A DNA stretch of 64,000 nt, from positions 1 to 64,000 of the forward strand of contig JACEFZ010016114.1 in the NCBI GenBank assembly GCA_014155875.1. Direction: 5' to 3'. This DNA is from Cepaea nemoralis (taxonomy: Eukaryota > Mollusca > Gastropoda > Stylommatophora > Helicidae). This document shows, piece after piece, positions 34,380 to 46,912 of this stretch; position 1 is the stretch's first letter; the number at the start of each line of letters is the position of its first letter. A program made the translations under genes and the position numbers. The notes beneath the pieces were generated by a model. It had not been told where the DNA came from, ran no database searches, and worked only from the letters and a program-made list of their open reading frames with translations.

Positions 34380-34965
34380 GATCATAATTTTAAAAAAATA
34401 TATAGAGAAGTGAAACAACTACTTATATAACAAAAATGGCGATAAAATAACATGTTATAGACAAAAACTGGAAGAGGATACGACACCAAAAAAAAAAAAA
34501 AAACCAACTCCGTAAACAATGCTTGCATTAGAAACTAGTATAGACGTGTTTTTATAGGTCTATATAGATAGCAGAATTCAGAGAAATACCCTAGATGATG
34601 AGATGAGACCCCAGGACAACATAGAAATTAAAGGGAGTTTAGCAAATTGTGATTAAATAATTTAGTATGTAAATTAAGAATAGCCAGATCAACGACTGAT
34701 TATTGTGGAAAATTGAACATTAATGTGCATTTATATTCACGCAAATTCAACATTAAGAACATAATTTAGGTCGATTAAACCAAATACAAGATTATTGTGA
34801 TTAGTGCAAACATTTAAAAGTCGCAGAAATGGCTAACAAAAATGTAGAAATCCTTGACAAATGCACGGAACTAACAGACAACTCAATGGGCATTTCTGAA
34901 ACGGAATTATTCTTGCTGTACGCAGTCAGTAAAAGTTGCACTAAACAACAGGAGCGAGCTCAGCA
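34380..34965. other. No recognised feature
   Basis: AT-rich, with a 15-base A run near 34490. Confidence 0.4.
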
Positions 34966-35150
34966 CGACCGAATGGATAAGAGCGCTGGCTCTTAAACTT
35001 CCGGTGTGCTGATGCCGAGGTAGCAGGTTCAACCCCTACACCGGTCAGTTGGGCTAAAATGTACACATCTTGTCCTTGACCTTGGGACGTAAATTCCAAG
35101 TACATCAGAAGTCGGCGTGGGTTCGCCTGATGGCGAGGGACACTGGTAAC
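34966..35150 (+). mobile_element. SINE family A, copy 2
   Basis: GACCGAATGGATAAGAGCGC (A box) and GCAGGTTCAACCCCTACACC (B box) followed by the same body as 1917-2091, ending GGACACTGG. Confidence 0.65.
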
Positions 35151-35262
35151 AGGGAACGTTAATCCACAAGCAAAAATAAATCCAGTACACGTGAAGTAGT
35201 AGCACGTGTGTGGCCTACACTTGAGTTCAAAGGGAGCCAAGGAAAAAATACAGGCCCAATAT

Positions 35263-35436
35263 CTTCTTCTTCTTCTTCTTCTTCTTCTTCTTCTTCTTCT
35301 TCTTCTTCTTCTTCCTTCTTCTTCTTCTTCTTCTTCTCCTACGTCTGCTTCTTCTTCTTCTTCTTCTTCTTCTTCTTCTTCTTCTTCTTCTTCTTCTTCT
35401 TCTTCTTCTCTTCTCCTACTTCTGCTTCTTCTTGCT
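35263..35436. repeat. TTC microsatellite
   Basis: About 170 bases of TTC with TCCTACGTCTGC interruptions. Ser, Leu and Phe frames are artefacts. Confidence 0.96.
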
Positions 35437-35454
35437 AGTCTGGAGCAGCTATGA

Positions 35455-35840
35455 TAGTTTTAGTTTAGTTTAGTCGATGGATCAACATCACGGCATACGG
35501 GTGTAACCCATAAGTGCTCCGTTCTTCTCCCAACTCAAACCTGAGCTTGGAGAAACTCAGCTCAGTGCACGAACTCCGTAGCACGGCAAGGATCCTGAAA
35601 TACTTTGGTAGATTTTTAACTCGAAATTTTGCCCGGCAGCGCCGTTAGGTTACTCTTTTTCAATTTCCAACTGCCAAGGGATTTTTTTACGTACGCAACA
35701 ATACACACAGGCGTCCGATCTCACTACCCAGAGACCAGGGAATTCCACGTGAAAAAATCCCGGTCCACACCGGGGCTTGAACCCGGGACCTCCAGCACTC
35801 GAGGCGGACACCATACCTCGCAGCCTATGATAAATCCGAT
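35455..35840 (-). mobile_element. tRNA-derived SINE, family D, with LINE-like tail
   Basis: Minus strand: tRNA head (GCTGCGAGGTATGGTGTCCG, B box GGGTTCAAGCCCC), body from GGGATTTTTTCACGTGG, and a 3' end GGAGCACTTATGGGTTACACCC...TCGACTAAACTAAACTAAAA. The I-like LINE at 46913-50784 ends with GAGCACTTATGGACTGAATGGTCC...TCGACTAACTAAC, so the SINE tail appears borrowed from that LINE family. Both tails can form a short stem at the same place with different bases. Confidence 0.75.
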
Positions 35841-35844
35841 CCTG

Positions 35845-36170
35845 TCTGTCATTTGATATTTTGATAAAGTTGACATTTGGGTATATATACCCACTGATAA
35901 CAATATATATCAATAATAATATTCGCAGACGAATAGAATAAAACAATAAAACACAAGAAAATAAAAAAGTCTACACAATATTGTAATCAAATAAAAAGTA
36001 TGTGCAATACTATAAGCAGACCGTGCGTGGGGCAGGGGCATTTCTAGGGAAACGTGAACAGCCCCGTCTGATGTATGCGTATCTTCACCCTTGTCAAGAT
36101 AGGCTTATCAACTCAGATGAAATTGTCTCCCTTGCTGTCAAGCAGAGGTATATGTTGCACTAGTAATCTG
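35845..36170. other. No recognised feature
   Basis: AT-rich intronic DNA. Confidence 0.4.
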
Positions 36171-36174
36171 TTAG

Positions 36175-36600
36175 ATTAACGTGTCACTTGATTCCTATTT
36201 TAACTACACTAAACACTGGATTCCCACTTAACTGCACTAACACTGGATTCTTATTTTAACTGCAATAAACACTTGATTCCCAATTTAACTGCAATTAACA
36301 CTTAATTCCCAATTTAACTGCAATAAACACTTGATTCCCATTTTAACTGCAATAAACACTTAATTCCCAACTTAACTGCACTAAACACAGGATTCTTATT
36401 TTAACTACATTGATTCTTATTTTCACTGCATTAAAATCATTTTATTCTTATTTTGAAGGCATCAATTCTTATTTTCACTGCACTAAACTCATTTTATTCT
36501 TATTTTGACGGCATTAATTCTTATTTTGACTGCACTAAAACAATTTTATTTTGACTACACTAAACACCTGAATGTTACTTTGATTGCACTAAAATAGTGG
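36175..36600. repeat. ~32-bp degenerate tandem repeat
   Basis: Units of the type TTTTAACTGCAATAAACACT TGATTCCCA, becoming TTCTTATTTTGACTGCACTA towards the right. Confidence 0.75.
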
Positions 36601-36876
36601 CACACGTCACATTCGGAAGAAACTTACACACTCGAAATAATAATTGGAATACAAATTAAAAATTAGCCCAAAACAGTTTAAAAGAGGGGGATTTATTTCA
36701 ACACAAATATAACTTTAAATCATAATTTATAAACAGTTTAAAACGGAGGAAGGTATTTCAGCAAAAAATGCACAACGAAGCCTGGTGATAAAAGAAGATA
36801 ACTGCAAGCTGTGCTGTGTGAAAGTAAATTTAGCAAACGTGAATATAATGATAACAGCAAGATAGAAGAAGTATAC

Positions 36877-36955
36877 CTCTGCTGCAGATTCATCTTCCGT
36901 TCCTCGACGTCCTCTCCTACTACTACGTGTATCCTCCTCGGCCGGAGGTGCATCT
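36877..36955 (-). CDS. Exon 3 of the Arg/Glu-rich host gene
   Basis: The acceptor is a good pyrimidine-rich site (CCCAACCTCCCACACTCAAT then CCACAG). Seventy-nine bases, entered in phase 2 and left in phase 0, encode RDAPPAEEDTRSSRRGRRG then TEDESAAE, ending CAGAG before the donor GTATAC. Acidic and Arg blocks alternate as in exons 1 and 2. From here on, exon junctions fall between codons. Confidence 0.6.
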
Positions 36956-37185
36956 CTGTGGATTGAGTGTGGGAGGTTGGGGAAAGGGAAAATCGAGTGG
37001 TAAGTACAACTCATTAAGAAATGGACAGCCTTCAAGTATGTAGATTTGATGGAGGCTAGCTATAGTAGTCTAACTGCTAATGAGATGTCTGGATAGACCA
37101 GACGTTTACAGTTACTCATAATTATCTGGTCTTAACCATGCATCTTTTCGTACCCGACATCATCGTCATTGAGCGTCGTCTCGTC

Positions 37186-37525
37186 CCCGGAGCTATGTTA
37201 TCATCATCATCATGTGCCATGCCGATATGCGTGGGCGGTCATGTTTCGCCATCTCGCAAGATCATCCGAGTCGTGGATCAGTTCTGTGTTCTTGTCGAGA
37301 CCATGCTACGCGGCCAAGTCATCAGGATATTTACTCCTATGCCTTCCTCTTGATCTTTCCCCCTCAAACTTGCCAGTTGTCACGAAGTTCTGTAATTTAT
37401 TTCTTCTCATACTGTGTCCAAAAATTGTGACTGTCTACGTTTAATTTCTCTAATCAGTTTACGGTTCTCATTTGCTTCTTGTAGGACTTGCTCATTGGTT
37501 TTCCTGTGTGTCCATAGTGTACTAC
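37186..37525 (-). pseudogene. RTE-like LINE 3' fragment
   Basis: Minus strand frames read TNEQVLQEANENRKLIREI, NFVTTGKFEGERSRGR and MTAHAYRHGT then stop, ahead of a TGATGA tail. This matches the C-terminus and tail of copy A (VTTGKIEG, SRHGT). It has one or two frame breaks. Confidence 0.65.
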
Positions 37526-37559
37526 CTGTTAAATGTTACCGAACAATTGTAAACGACAT

Positions 37560-37885
37560 TTCATTAAAGCTATCTATGTAAAACTCCTCCTCCTCCTCCT
37601 CCTCCATTCACTTTCAGACCTCTGTATGTATAAATCAAAAGTATGCAGCATCGACTTAAGCTTGTTGAGAACATCTACATAGAGTGTGTCTTTACATGGG
37701 GTGTAGTCCATCATAGCTTTCTCTGTTCTGCATATATCGGATACTCCTGCAACAAATGTTTAGCTGTCATTTTACTAGTTCCACAGTTACATACATCAGT
37801 ATCTCCTGTCTTTAGTTTAATATACATGTTGTATTTTAACCTTTCAAGGCTTGTGAGGAGTCTGAAAACTGTTACATGCCTCTTC
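37560..37885 (-). pseudogene. LINE 3' fragment with Cys motif and GGA tail
   Basis: Minus strand: LKTGDTDVCNCGTSKMTAKH then LLQEYP, the C-x-C-G...H-L-L-Q end found in several LINE reverse transcriptases. It ends in a run of GGA codons (TCC on plus, 37580-37607) that forms the tail. A second copy at 61440-61760 leads into the long CTT array. Confidence 0.55.
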
Positions 37886-37889
37886 GCCC

Positions 37890-40800
37890 AGTTGGTAATA
37901 ATAATATGCTAACTCCTAGGTCAGGGAGACCGGCATCTCTCTATATTCATTGGCACCTTTCCGCCTTGACAGACGATAGTTTGGTACATTGTGCTTCAAA
38001 AAGGCTTAATAACTACGATCCATGGCGGTGGCGAGTGTGGCTGGTAAGGCCAATTCTTGCTGCAAATGTTTGCCCACAGTAGGTGCATGTGAAAACATGG
38101 TCACTTCCACCATTTTGCACCTGGTCACTTCCACCATTTTACACCATCTTACGTCTCTCACGCTCTGTGTGTGCTTTATCTGCAATCATTTTCTCCTTTG
38201 TCTTTATTCCATTTCTGATAGTTGCCCTCCATGCAACACGTTCAGCGGCGACTTGCTCCCAATGTGCATTATCAATGCCTGTATCAATCATGTCCCGCTT
38301 ACACACATCTTTGTATCGTAGTAGAGGCCGACCCTGAGATCTCCTACCCGTCTGTAATTCACCAAAAAAGATGTCCTTTGGTATTCTACCATCATCCATC
38401 CTCCTAACGTGTCCTATCCATCTAAGTCTACGAAGACTGAGCATGGAATACACCGTCACACAACCTGATCTTTCCAATACTTCAGTATTTGTGATTTTGT
38501 CTTGCCACTTAATACCAAGTATTCTTCGCAGACACCGCATATGAAAGCTGTTTAAACGTTTCTCTTGGCGTGAGTAAGTTGTCCAGGTTTCACTGCCATA
38601 AAGAAGAGTACTAAGGACACAGGCTTGGTAGACGAGGACTTTTGTTTTGGCAGTAAGCTTCCTGTTCTCCCAGACTCTTTTTGCTAACATGTTCATTGTT
38701 GTTGCTGCCTTGCCAATCCTGATGTTGATTTCCTGATCGAGGGATAATTTGCTATTTACCTCTGATCCTAGATATGTAAAATGGTCTACTATCTCCAGTT
38801 CGGCGTCGTCAATAAAGATTGATGGTACACCATGTGCACCTTGTGACATAATCTGTGTCTTCTTTTTGTTAATTGTTAAACCAAATTCAGAACAAGCATT
38901 GGAGAATGCAGATAGTAGATGTTGTAATTCTTCCTCAGAGTGGGTCGTAATCGCAGCATCATCCGCAAAAAGCAACTCTCTGATTAGTACCCTGCTAATT
39001 TTGGTCTTGGCCTTCAATCTCTGAGCATTATAGAGGCCACCATCTGAGCGTGAGTGAATGTATATACCGTCATCCTGATCACGAAAGGCATATTTCAGTA
39101 GAAGTGAAAAGTATATCCCAAAGAGGGTGGGGGATAGTACACAACCTTGCTTAACTCCACTCTTGATTTCAAACTCTTCTGAAGTTGAGCCATCAAACTT
39201 GATTATACCCTTCATGCCTGTGTGGAACGATTCCACAATGGACAGAAGAGTTGGTGGGCAGCCAATCTTCTTTAGTGCTTTGAACAGACCCTCACGACTG
39301 ACCAAATCGAATGCCTTTGTGAGGTCGATGAAGGCAATAAACAGTGGCTGATTTTGTTCCCGGCATTTTTCTTGCATCTGTCGCAATGAGAATATCATAT
39401 CAATGGTAGACCGGTTCTGACGGAAGCCGCACTGTGATTCGGGGTAGACTTGATCTCCCAGGACTTGAAGTCTGTGCAGGACAATTCTGGCAAATACTTT
39501 CCCAACAATACACAGAAGTGAGATACCCCTATAGTTGTTACCGTCGCTCCGATCTCCCTTGTTCTTGTACAGCGTTATGATGTTTGAATCTTTGAAATCC
39601 TGTGGGACTTGTCCTTCTCGCCAGCATAGCTCTATTAGCTGGTGGATCTGTAGAGCGAGTGTGTCTTGCCCACTCCTGATTACCTCTATTGGAATCCCAT
39701 CCTTACCTGGAGCCTTGCCAGATGCAAGCTCATTTATAGCACACTTAACTTCTGTTATAGTGGGAAGTGTGTCCAGGTGGTCAAGAGTTGGCAGGGCCTC
39801 TATGGCGTTGAGGGCATCATCCGCTAGCTTGGTCTCACTTGAGTAAAGCTCTAAATAGTGCTCGACCCATCTATCCATCTGCTGTTTCTTATCAGTGATG
39901 ATTTCTCCAGTCAAGGTTTTCAGCGGTGCACTTCTTTTGATCATTGGACCACAGGCTTTCTTTATCCCTTCATACATGCTTCTGATGTTTCCCTTATCAC
40001 TTGCGATTTGAATGGACTCACATAACTTGATCCAATAGTCATTCGCACACTGCCTGGCAGCCTTTTGTTCATCCTTCCTCGCTTGCTTCAGCTCACTCAG
40101 AGTGTTACGCGTTGGTCTTTCCTTGTTTCTTAAGAGAGCTATCTTCTTTTTATCAATCAAGGGCTGCAGTATCTGGCTGTTTGCCGCAAACCAGTCCTGC
40201 CTCTTATGATCCACAGTGCCGTAAACCCCTACCGCTGTTTTATAAATAGTTTCCTTAAGTTTACTCCATTTATCATTTACTATACAATTTTCTGATGTAA
40301 TCATTGAAAGCGTCTTCAAGTTGCTGTTGAAATTCAAAGCACTTTCCAGGATCGTGAGTGTTAGTAATATTAACCCTAGGGCTAGACTTGTGTTTAGCTG
40401 TGTAGATTCTCTTTGGTCTCAGTCTAACCCTTGCAACAACCAAAGAATGATCTGTATCACAGTCAGCACTGTGGTAACTTCGAGTTAATGATATATGGTT
40501 CAGATGTTGTCTCCGTGTGATAATGAAGTCCAGCTGATGCCAATGGCTGGATCTTGGATGTTTCCATGTGACCTTATGCATCTCTTTTGTTTTAAAAAAG
40601 GAGTTTGTAATACATAGGTCATTTCTAGTGCAATGCTCCAGCAGCCTTTGCCCATTATCATTCATGCGACCGATGTTGTATTTTCCAAGGCACACTGGCC
40701 ATGAACTCGAGTCCTTGCCCACACGAGCATTGAAATCACCGAGCATATAAATGTAGTCGGATTTTGGAACTGCCTTGATCGCAGAGTCTAGCTGCTCATA

Positions 40801-41937
40801 GAACGTATCCTTCACATCATCAGAGGAAGCGAGTGTCGGTGCATATGCAGTGAGAATGGTGGCAAATCCACAAGAGGTTGCCAAGCGCAGTGATAATAAT
40901 CTTTCATTACCTCCAGCTGGGATATCAATCATTCCCAGTAGCGAATTCTTCACTGCAAAGCCCACACCATGTTGCCTTTTTTCTGCCTGCCCTCTTCCCT
41001 TCCAAAAAAAGGTGTAATTGTTTTCCCTGAGTGACCCTTCCTCAGCGAGGCGAGTCTCCTGCAGGCCAGCAATATCAATGTTAAGACGATTGAGTTCAGC
41101 ATCAATCACAGCCGTTTTTCTCACATCGTCAATATTTGTCAAGTCAGTGGAAAATCCTGGACACATGGTTCTCACGTTCCAGGTTGCAAGCAGTAGCTTG
41201 AGGTTTATATTCTTTTTATTAGTACCTGGTGCATTGGTTTTACAGCCTGCGATTCAGATTTTGTCCTAGCCCCAAGCACCCATTGAAGCAGGCAGGCTGT
41301 GGCGGATCAGCACCCAATTGGCTTGGGGATGCCCAGCTTGAGGCGGGCTGGTAGCTGATCAGTGACACCTTGTAGGTGTCTCCCACCGTCAGAGGCAACG
41401 TGTAGCGCCCCATGTCTACGCCAACTGACAAGGACTTATAACCCGTAACAGTTGCCTCTCGCTTTGATTCCGAGACCGGTTAAGACCAGGGATAGAGTTA
41501 TTGCCTCTCCATAGCACAAAGCCTGGGCTAAAATATAGAAACCATGTATTGCCCATGCAGCATGATCCCTCTCTCGGCCTGCCTAGTTCACTCCAGAGGA
41601 AAGTTGACACCTATAATCTGGAACAAGACAAGCTGCAGAAGCTGCCGGATCAGCAAAGCAATGCTCTAACTGTCCGCCTGTCGGAGCTTCGATCCTAGAC
41701 CAGCTGCCAACCAAGGCTTAGGGCCTGGTCTGCCCTGCCATGATTATTTTGTCTTTGGGTTGCATTTCCTCGCACCAGGATAAGGCTAGTACCCTCCCAA
41801 TTGCGCTCTTCCGCCCGAAGCCGTTGGCACAATGTGGGGTGTCGGGTTTGGTAAGCGCCGCCCAACATTCGGCGCTGACAGAAAGCAGATAGTACCGTCT
41901 ACTGTCATACGGTAGCTCAGTCATATCTGACTAAGAC
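37890..41937 (-). mobile_element. RTE-like LINE, copy C, with 5' UTR
   Basis: About 4 kb: a 5' region of 0.7 kb (41230-41937), endonuclease, reverse transcriptase, a C2H2 motif and an apparent TTATTATTA tail near 37900. The 5' edge meets the 31-bp minisatellite at 41938. Part of the 5' region occurs alone at 58885-59335. No clear target duplication found. Confidence 0.75.
38013..41212 (-). pseudogene. RTE-like endonuclease-reverse transcriptase, nearly intact
   Basis: Endonuclease frame: LLLATWNVRTMCPGF at about 41195, LQETRLAEEG, MLGDFNARVGKDSS and QLDFIITRR. It then shifts frame near 40280 into a 732-codon frame with GKAPGKDGIPIEVI, GVKQGCVLSPTLFGIYF and the active site LLFADDAAITT. That frame stops at TAA 38139-38141, but the same frame continues with NGGSDQVQNGGSDH and a C2H2 motif, FTCTYCGQTFAARIGLTSH then TRHRH, to TAG at 38013. 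A 24-bp duplication shows CAA in one unit and TAA in the other, so the stop looks like a point mutation. Two lesions in all, hence probably inactive. Confidence 0.8.
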
Positions 41938-42106
41938 CTGACTCACATCTCTCTATATACGTAACTATAAATGTAATATCTCTCTATATTTGTAACTATG
42001 AATGTAATATCTCTCTATATACGTAACTATGAATGTAATATCTCTCTATATTTGTAATTATAAATGTAATATCTCTCTATATATGTAACTATAAATGTAG
42101 AATATA
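41938..42106. repeat. ~31-bp minisatellite, segment 1
   Basis: Units ATCTCTCTATATACGTAACT ATAAATGTAAT. The same unit continues at 45700-46392, 46636-46912 and 50785-51050. Confidence 0.9.
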
Positions 42107-45100
42107 CCAGCTACTACCAGTTTTGCAGTGGTCTGTAACCATAATTAATTTGTTTTATATTATTTTTTTTATATATTATTTTTAATTTTATAAACCATGT
42201 ATGACATAGTATTTTGGTTATTTAAATGTATAGTTCAGTAAAGCTATGAAAGTATAATAATAATGAAGTGATTATCGAACTAATTAGATTTAAAATATAG
42301 CTAATCTTATACTGATGCCTAGCTTTAATCTTTAAGTTAATAATTTCTCTAGCAGTAACTAAAATTAACAAAAGAAATCTGTAAGATCAGCTGCAGAGAA
42401 TGGAGTTCAGAACTCTCCCCAGTTCGCGTGAGTTCTTGTTCTTGAAGAAAATGGCGCAGACCGATCTGGACGTCGACAAGTTATTTACAAGAAATAGGTG
42501 GAGGAACAATTTAGAAGCTACTTGTGTTAAGTTTTATGAGGCTAGGTGAAAAGTAGAAGATGGAGGAACAGCACTTGGAAAATTGACACGTGGGAGACCA
42601 GCTCGACAAGTAACGTTCAGCCTTTGTTCCCAAAACAGCTTAAAAGGTAAATTCTAAATTATGAGCAGACGATAAAGAGGAAAATACGTGTTCCACAGGT
42701 TAGGAAGTAATTTGGCACACAGGGGCATAGTAATACTTAATAATTATTCATAACTAGTGGATTATTTACAGTGGTATAAATTATTATGAGTTAAGAGGCT
42801 TGTCGTTGTAAGAGCTGGGCAAATATTGGTTGTAGAAATTATTGAGGAAAATAATATTAGGAATAATATTAATGGCAAATATATATTATAATTGTTTTAG
42901 GCATTATTATATCAGGTATAACTGATTTAATGAGGTCAGCTCGATCATGATATATGATACAAACAGATAATGTAGATGAGTGTTACCTAAATGGGCTGTT
43001 CTGCAGATTTGGTGTCCCTGAAGCTTTAGGAAAATAACATTTAACAGGCTAGTACAGAGAGATGTTAGCAATCAGGTTTGGTGAGGTGCAGTGGAATATG
43101 ACCGGTGTAGGTGTTTTCTATAACTAAACTAATATAGACAGTGTAACTGATTTTGTGGTTTCCCTATGTAGATATCCCAAGGTAGCAAAAGTGGGATATA
43201 CAATGAGTAGGGGAAAGTAACCATGATGATGGGTAATATTTATAACATATGTAGAGCAGAGAAGAGTACTTACATGTTAAGTGTGGCTTTACTGAGGGGA
43301 GGAATGTGATTTAGTGCTGCGTACCACCCTTCGCAGAGATATTAATATGTAGTTGTCATGTGACATAAAGCGTAAGATAGCAAAATTTATAACCGGTGTA
43401 TCATAGGAAGAATGATGGGGAAAAGAGGACACAAATGTACATCTTTTGCCTAGTAACACGGTGGTTGGCATTAGACAACACTGGATGACATTAGTGTGTA
43501 ATAATGATATCAGATATATTACACTGGTTATTATATTAGTACTGATGTTCTGCATCCAGCCATGGACATTTATGTTGTGTACTTTCACTTGATACTATTG
43601 TGTGGTTATTTTATGAGCTGTCTTAGTAGCCTCAGAGTTCCTCGGTTGAGTTCCTGTGTAGTACATGTTTATCTTTAACTTTCGGTGAGTGTTGTAACTC
43701 TATGTGCAAGTGTTGCATTTGCACATTCTACAAATATGGTGATTCCTGTTTCCTTTGCTTTTCATAGTTAAACATGTTTTACTTGTTGGTCATTAATTTG
43801 TAATATCATGCGGTAATGTGTGTGATGTCATATTGTTGTTGATGTCCTTTGTCATGACATGGGCATTGCAGGAGTAGTGTGTCCCATGGCAATCCCTTAT
43901 ACGTCTAGGTATTTAAATGTCATGATGGTGGGTTAGGGTTGATTCCTGACATATGGTGCATCAAGGTGCAACTGAGATGACATGATGATAGACTGGGGGA
44001 TTTCAATTCTGGTTTCATTGAGGGAACATTAAGGAATATAGTATTGGGAGTTTGTGAAACCGGTGTTGGTGGGAAAGCAAAAGTTAACTAGAAAGTAAAA
44101 CCCATCAAGTATGACATACATAAAAAGAGCAATTACTGTTATAAATGAGGCTATGTTAGTTGTTATCCATGACTGGGTGTAGTGGTGTAGGTACCGCATT
44201 GAGCACTAAAGGGATGGGCATTGTTTTATAAGATGATTGTGATGGTGGCTATGATTATGGTGGTCGTGGGATGATGATGATGATGCCATGATGATTGTTG
44301 TGTCCGCCGGGGGCTGGAGTGGCCTGTGATGATCGAGGCGGATGGATGTAGACTATACTGTGGTTTTGGCCACAATCAGGTTTATGGTGTGGGATTGAGG
44401 GTGTCTGGTGAATGTATAGAAAACATTGGAGGCTGTTGAATAGGTGCTACCTGTCATTTATATTTTATGTGGAGCATATCCTATAACCTATTCATATCAT
44501 TGTTGTCCAGTTGAAGCATCGTGTGGTTGGTGTGAATTTACACAGTCCATGTCTATGTTTGTGCCACAAAGACATTGTTTACATACACCAGTGTTGTAGT
44601 GGTTGTCCTATGAAGTCCATGTGTTGATGCAAATAATGAGTCTTTGATGATTATTAATTAGATGTTGTGTTTGTTTACAATATCTGATGTATGTTAACCC
44701 AATTCAGTGTTGGGTTTGTGTTTGCTTACAATGTCTGATGTATGTTGGTCAGGTCAGTGTTGAGATGTTTGCTTACAATGTCTGATGCATGTTAGCCAAA
44801 TCAGTGTCGAGGTGTTGGTTGCTTCCAACATATGTTGTATGCTAGCCAAATCAGTGTTGAGATGTTGTGTTTGCTCGTGATGTGTGATGTAAGCTGAATC
44901 TAGTGAATAAGTGTCCAGGATGTTGCATCTCGTGTCTATTCGTCACAAGTACACGAGTGTTGTCTGTCTTATGTAGAAAGACTGGGTGTTGGTGTTGTCT
45001 TGTTGGGTCATCATGTTGAGATGTTTGACTTGTCTTTGCCTAATAGTATTTTTGTTGGTTTTTATTTTATCTACAGGAAAAGCCAGAATTCTAGTTTTAG

Positions 45101-45699
45101 ATTTTAGATTTTCCTGGGTTGTTTAGTGGATTAGGATTGGTGGACTAGAAGTTTTTGTTAAATTAGTTTTAGTGGACTAGAAGTGTTTGGTAAATTAGTT
45201 TTAGTGGATTAGTTTTTGGTGGATTAGTGTTTGGTAGATTTGGAGTTTTTACTGGATTAGAAGTTTTTGCTACACTTAGGAATTTTGTTTGTTAGGTTAG
45301 TGTCTTTGCTGTTTGATTTTTGCTGTATCCTAATTTCTTTGTTGATGCTACATGTCTGTATATTATTGTGAAGTTTAGAAGTTTAATAAACAAATGATGC
45401 TTGTGTTACTCTTACTTTGTTGTTTAGTTGATAGACTCTTAGAAGGAAAGTCGTTGGTGTTAGAACAGCCCTCGGAGTAATTCTTTGTCTGGGATTGGAG
45501 AATATTGTTCTAATCCCCTGTCGGCCCACCCTGGATCCTTCTTAAACCTTAATTCTTTTCTATTCTTGTTAACCGAGGAACGGTGAGAGGTTCTTTCTCT
45601 TTATTCATTCTCTCCTTTGGCCCTACGCAGTCAGAGTTGCGCTCTTCTCCTCACATCACCGTAGCAGAAGTAAGTGGTCCTTGACTCCTGTTTTACCTC
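42107..45699. other. Unidentified 3.6-kb insert in the minisatellite
   Basis: Separates two parts of one tandem array, so it behaves like an insertion. No frame longer than 99 codons, no RT, transposase or Rep motif and no obvious LTRs or TIRs. It contains a 63-bp repeat (44650-44890) and TTAGTGGA repeats (45120-45300). It may be a non-autonomous element, or unique DNA between two arrays. Confidence 0.4.
44650..44890. repeat. ~63-bp tandem repeat, four units
   Basis: Units carry TGTTTGCTTACAATGTCTGA TGTATGTTAGCCAAATCAGT GTTGAGATGT with increasing divergence to the right. Confidence 0.75.
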
Positions 45700-46392
45700 T
45701 GTTTCATATGTAACTATAAATGTAATATCTCTCTATATATGTAACTATAAATGTAATATCTCTCTATATATGTAACTATAAATGTAATATCTCTCTATAC
45801 GTAACTATGAATGTAATATCTCTCTATATATGTAACTATAAATGTAATATCTCTCTATATATGTAACTATTAATGTAATATCTCTCTATATACGTAACTA
45901 CAAATGTAATATATCTCTACATACGTAACTATAAATGTAATATCTCTCTATATACATAACTATAAATGTAATATCTCTCTATGCGTAACTATGAATGTAA
46001 TATCTCTCTATATACGTAACTATAAATGTAATATCTCTCTATACATAACTATAAATGTAATATCTCTCTATACATAACTATAAATGTAATAGCTCTCTAT
46101 ATACGTAACTATAAATGTAATATCTCTCTATACATAACTATAAATGTAATATCTCTCTCTATACGTAACTATAAATGCAATATCTCTCTCTCTCTATACG
46201 TAACTATAAATGTAATATATCTCTATATACGTAACAATTAATGTAATATCTCTCTATATAGTAACTATTAATGTAATATCTCTCTCTATATACGTAACTA
46301 TAAATGTAATATCTCTCTATGCGTAACTATTAATGTAACATCTCTCTATATACGTAACTATTAATGCAATATATCTCTCTATATGTATATGT
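45700..46392. repeat. ~27-31 bp minisatellite, segment 2
   Basis: About 24 units of CTCTCTATATACGTAACTAT AAATGTAATAT, some lacking the TATA step, ended by a SINE tail. Confidence 0.9.
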
Positions 46393-46635
46393 TTTGCATA
46401 TCCTTTACAGGACATCGCTGTTAACATCAGCATCTTTCAGCTGTATGTTGATTTCTTGGCAAGATTACGCTCAGTAGTTTGCCATTGCTTTCTGAGCGGC
46501 CGGCTCAGTTATCCCGCAAGTCACCAGCGGGGATCGAACCGCTCCCAGCTCTCGTCCCGTTACGAGACTCTGCGTGATAAACGGGATTACGGAGAAAGTG
46601 TTGTAACCCCTCGGCCAGAGAGACCGAAATCTTTC
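46393..46635 (-). mobile_element. tRNA-derived SINE, family C, copy 1
   Basis: Minus strand: A box TGGCCGAGGGGTTACAACAC, B box GCGGTTCGATCCCCGC, then a core AAAGCAATGGCAAACTACTG...TCTTGCCAAG and a tail ending TGTCCTGTAAAGGATATGC. The AATGGCAAAC...TCTTGCCAAGA core resembles conserved central domains of metazoan SINEs (recalled, not checked). Five further copies lie between 51.9 and 55.9 kb. Confidence 0.75.
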
Positions 46636-46912
46636 TATATACGTAACTATAAATGTAATATCTCTCTATATATGTAACTATAAATGTAATATCTCTCAAT
46701 ACGTAACTATAAATGTAATATCTCTTTATACGTACCTCTGAATGTAATATCTCTCTATACGTAACTATAAATGTAATATCTCTCTATATACGTAACTATT
46801 AATGTAATATATCTCTATATACGTAACTATAAATGTAATATATCTCTATATACGTAACTATAAATGTAATATATCTCTATATACGTAGCTATAAATGTAA
46901 TATATCTCTATA
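46636..46912. repeat. ~31-bp minisatellite, segment 3
   Basis: Same unit as segments 1, 2 and 4; ends in TATCTCTATA, which also starts segment 4 after the LINE. Confidence 0.9.

Noticed and set aside
39535..39846. Plus-strand frames within 38.1-41.2 kb and 47-50.1 kb
   Set aside because: Antisense shadows of the LINE proteins on the minus strand.
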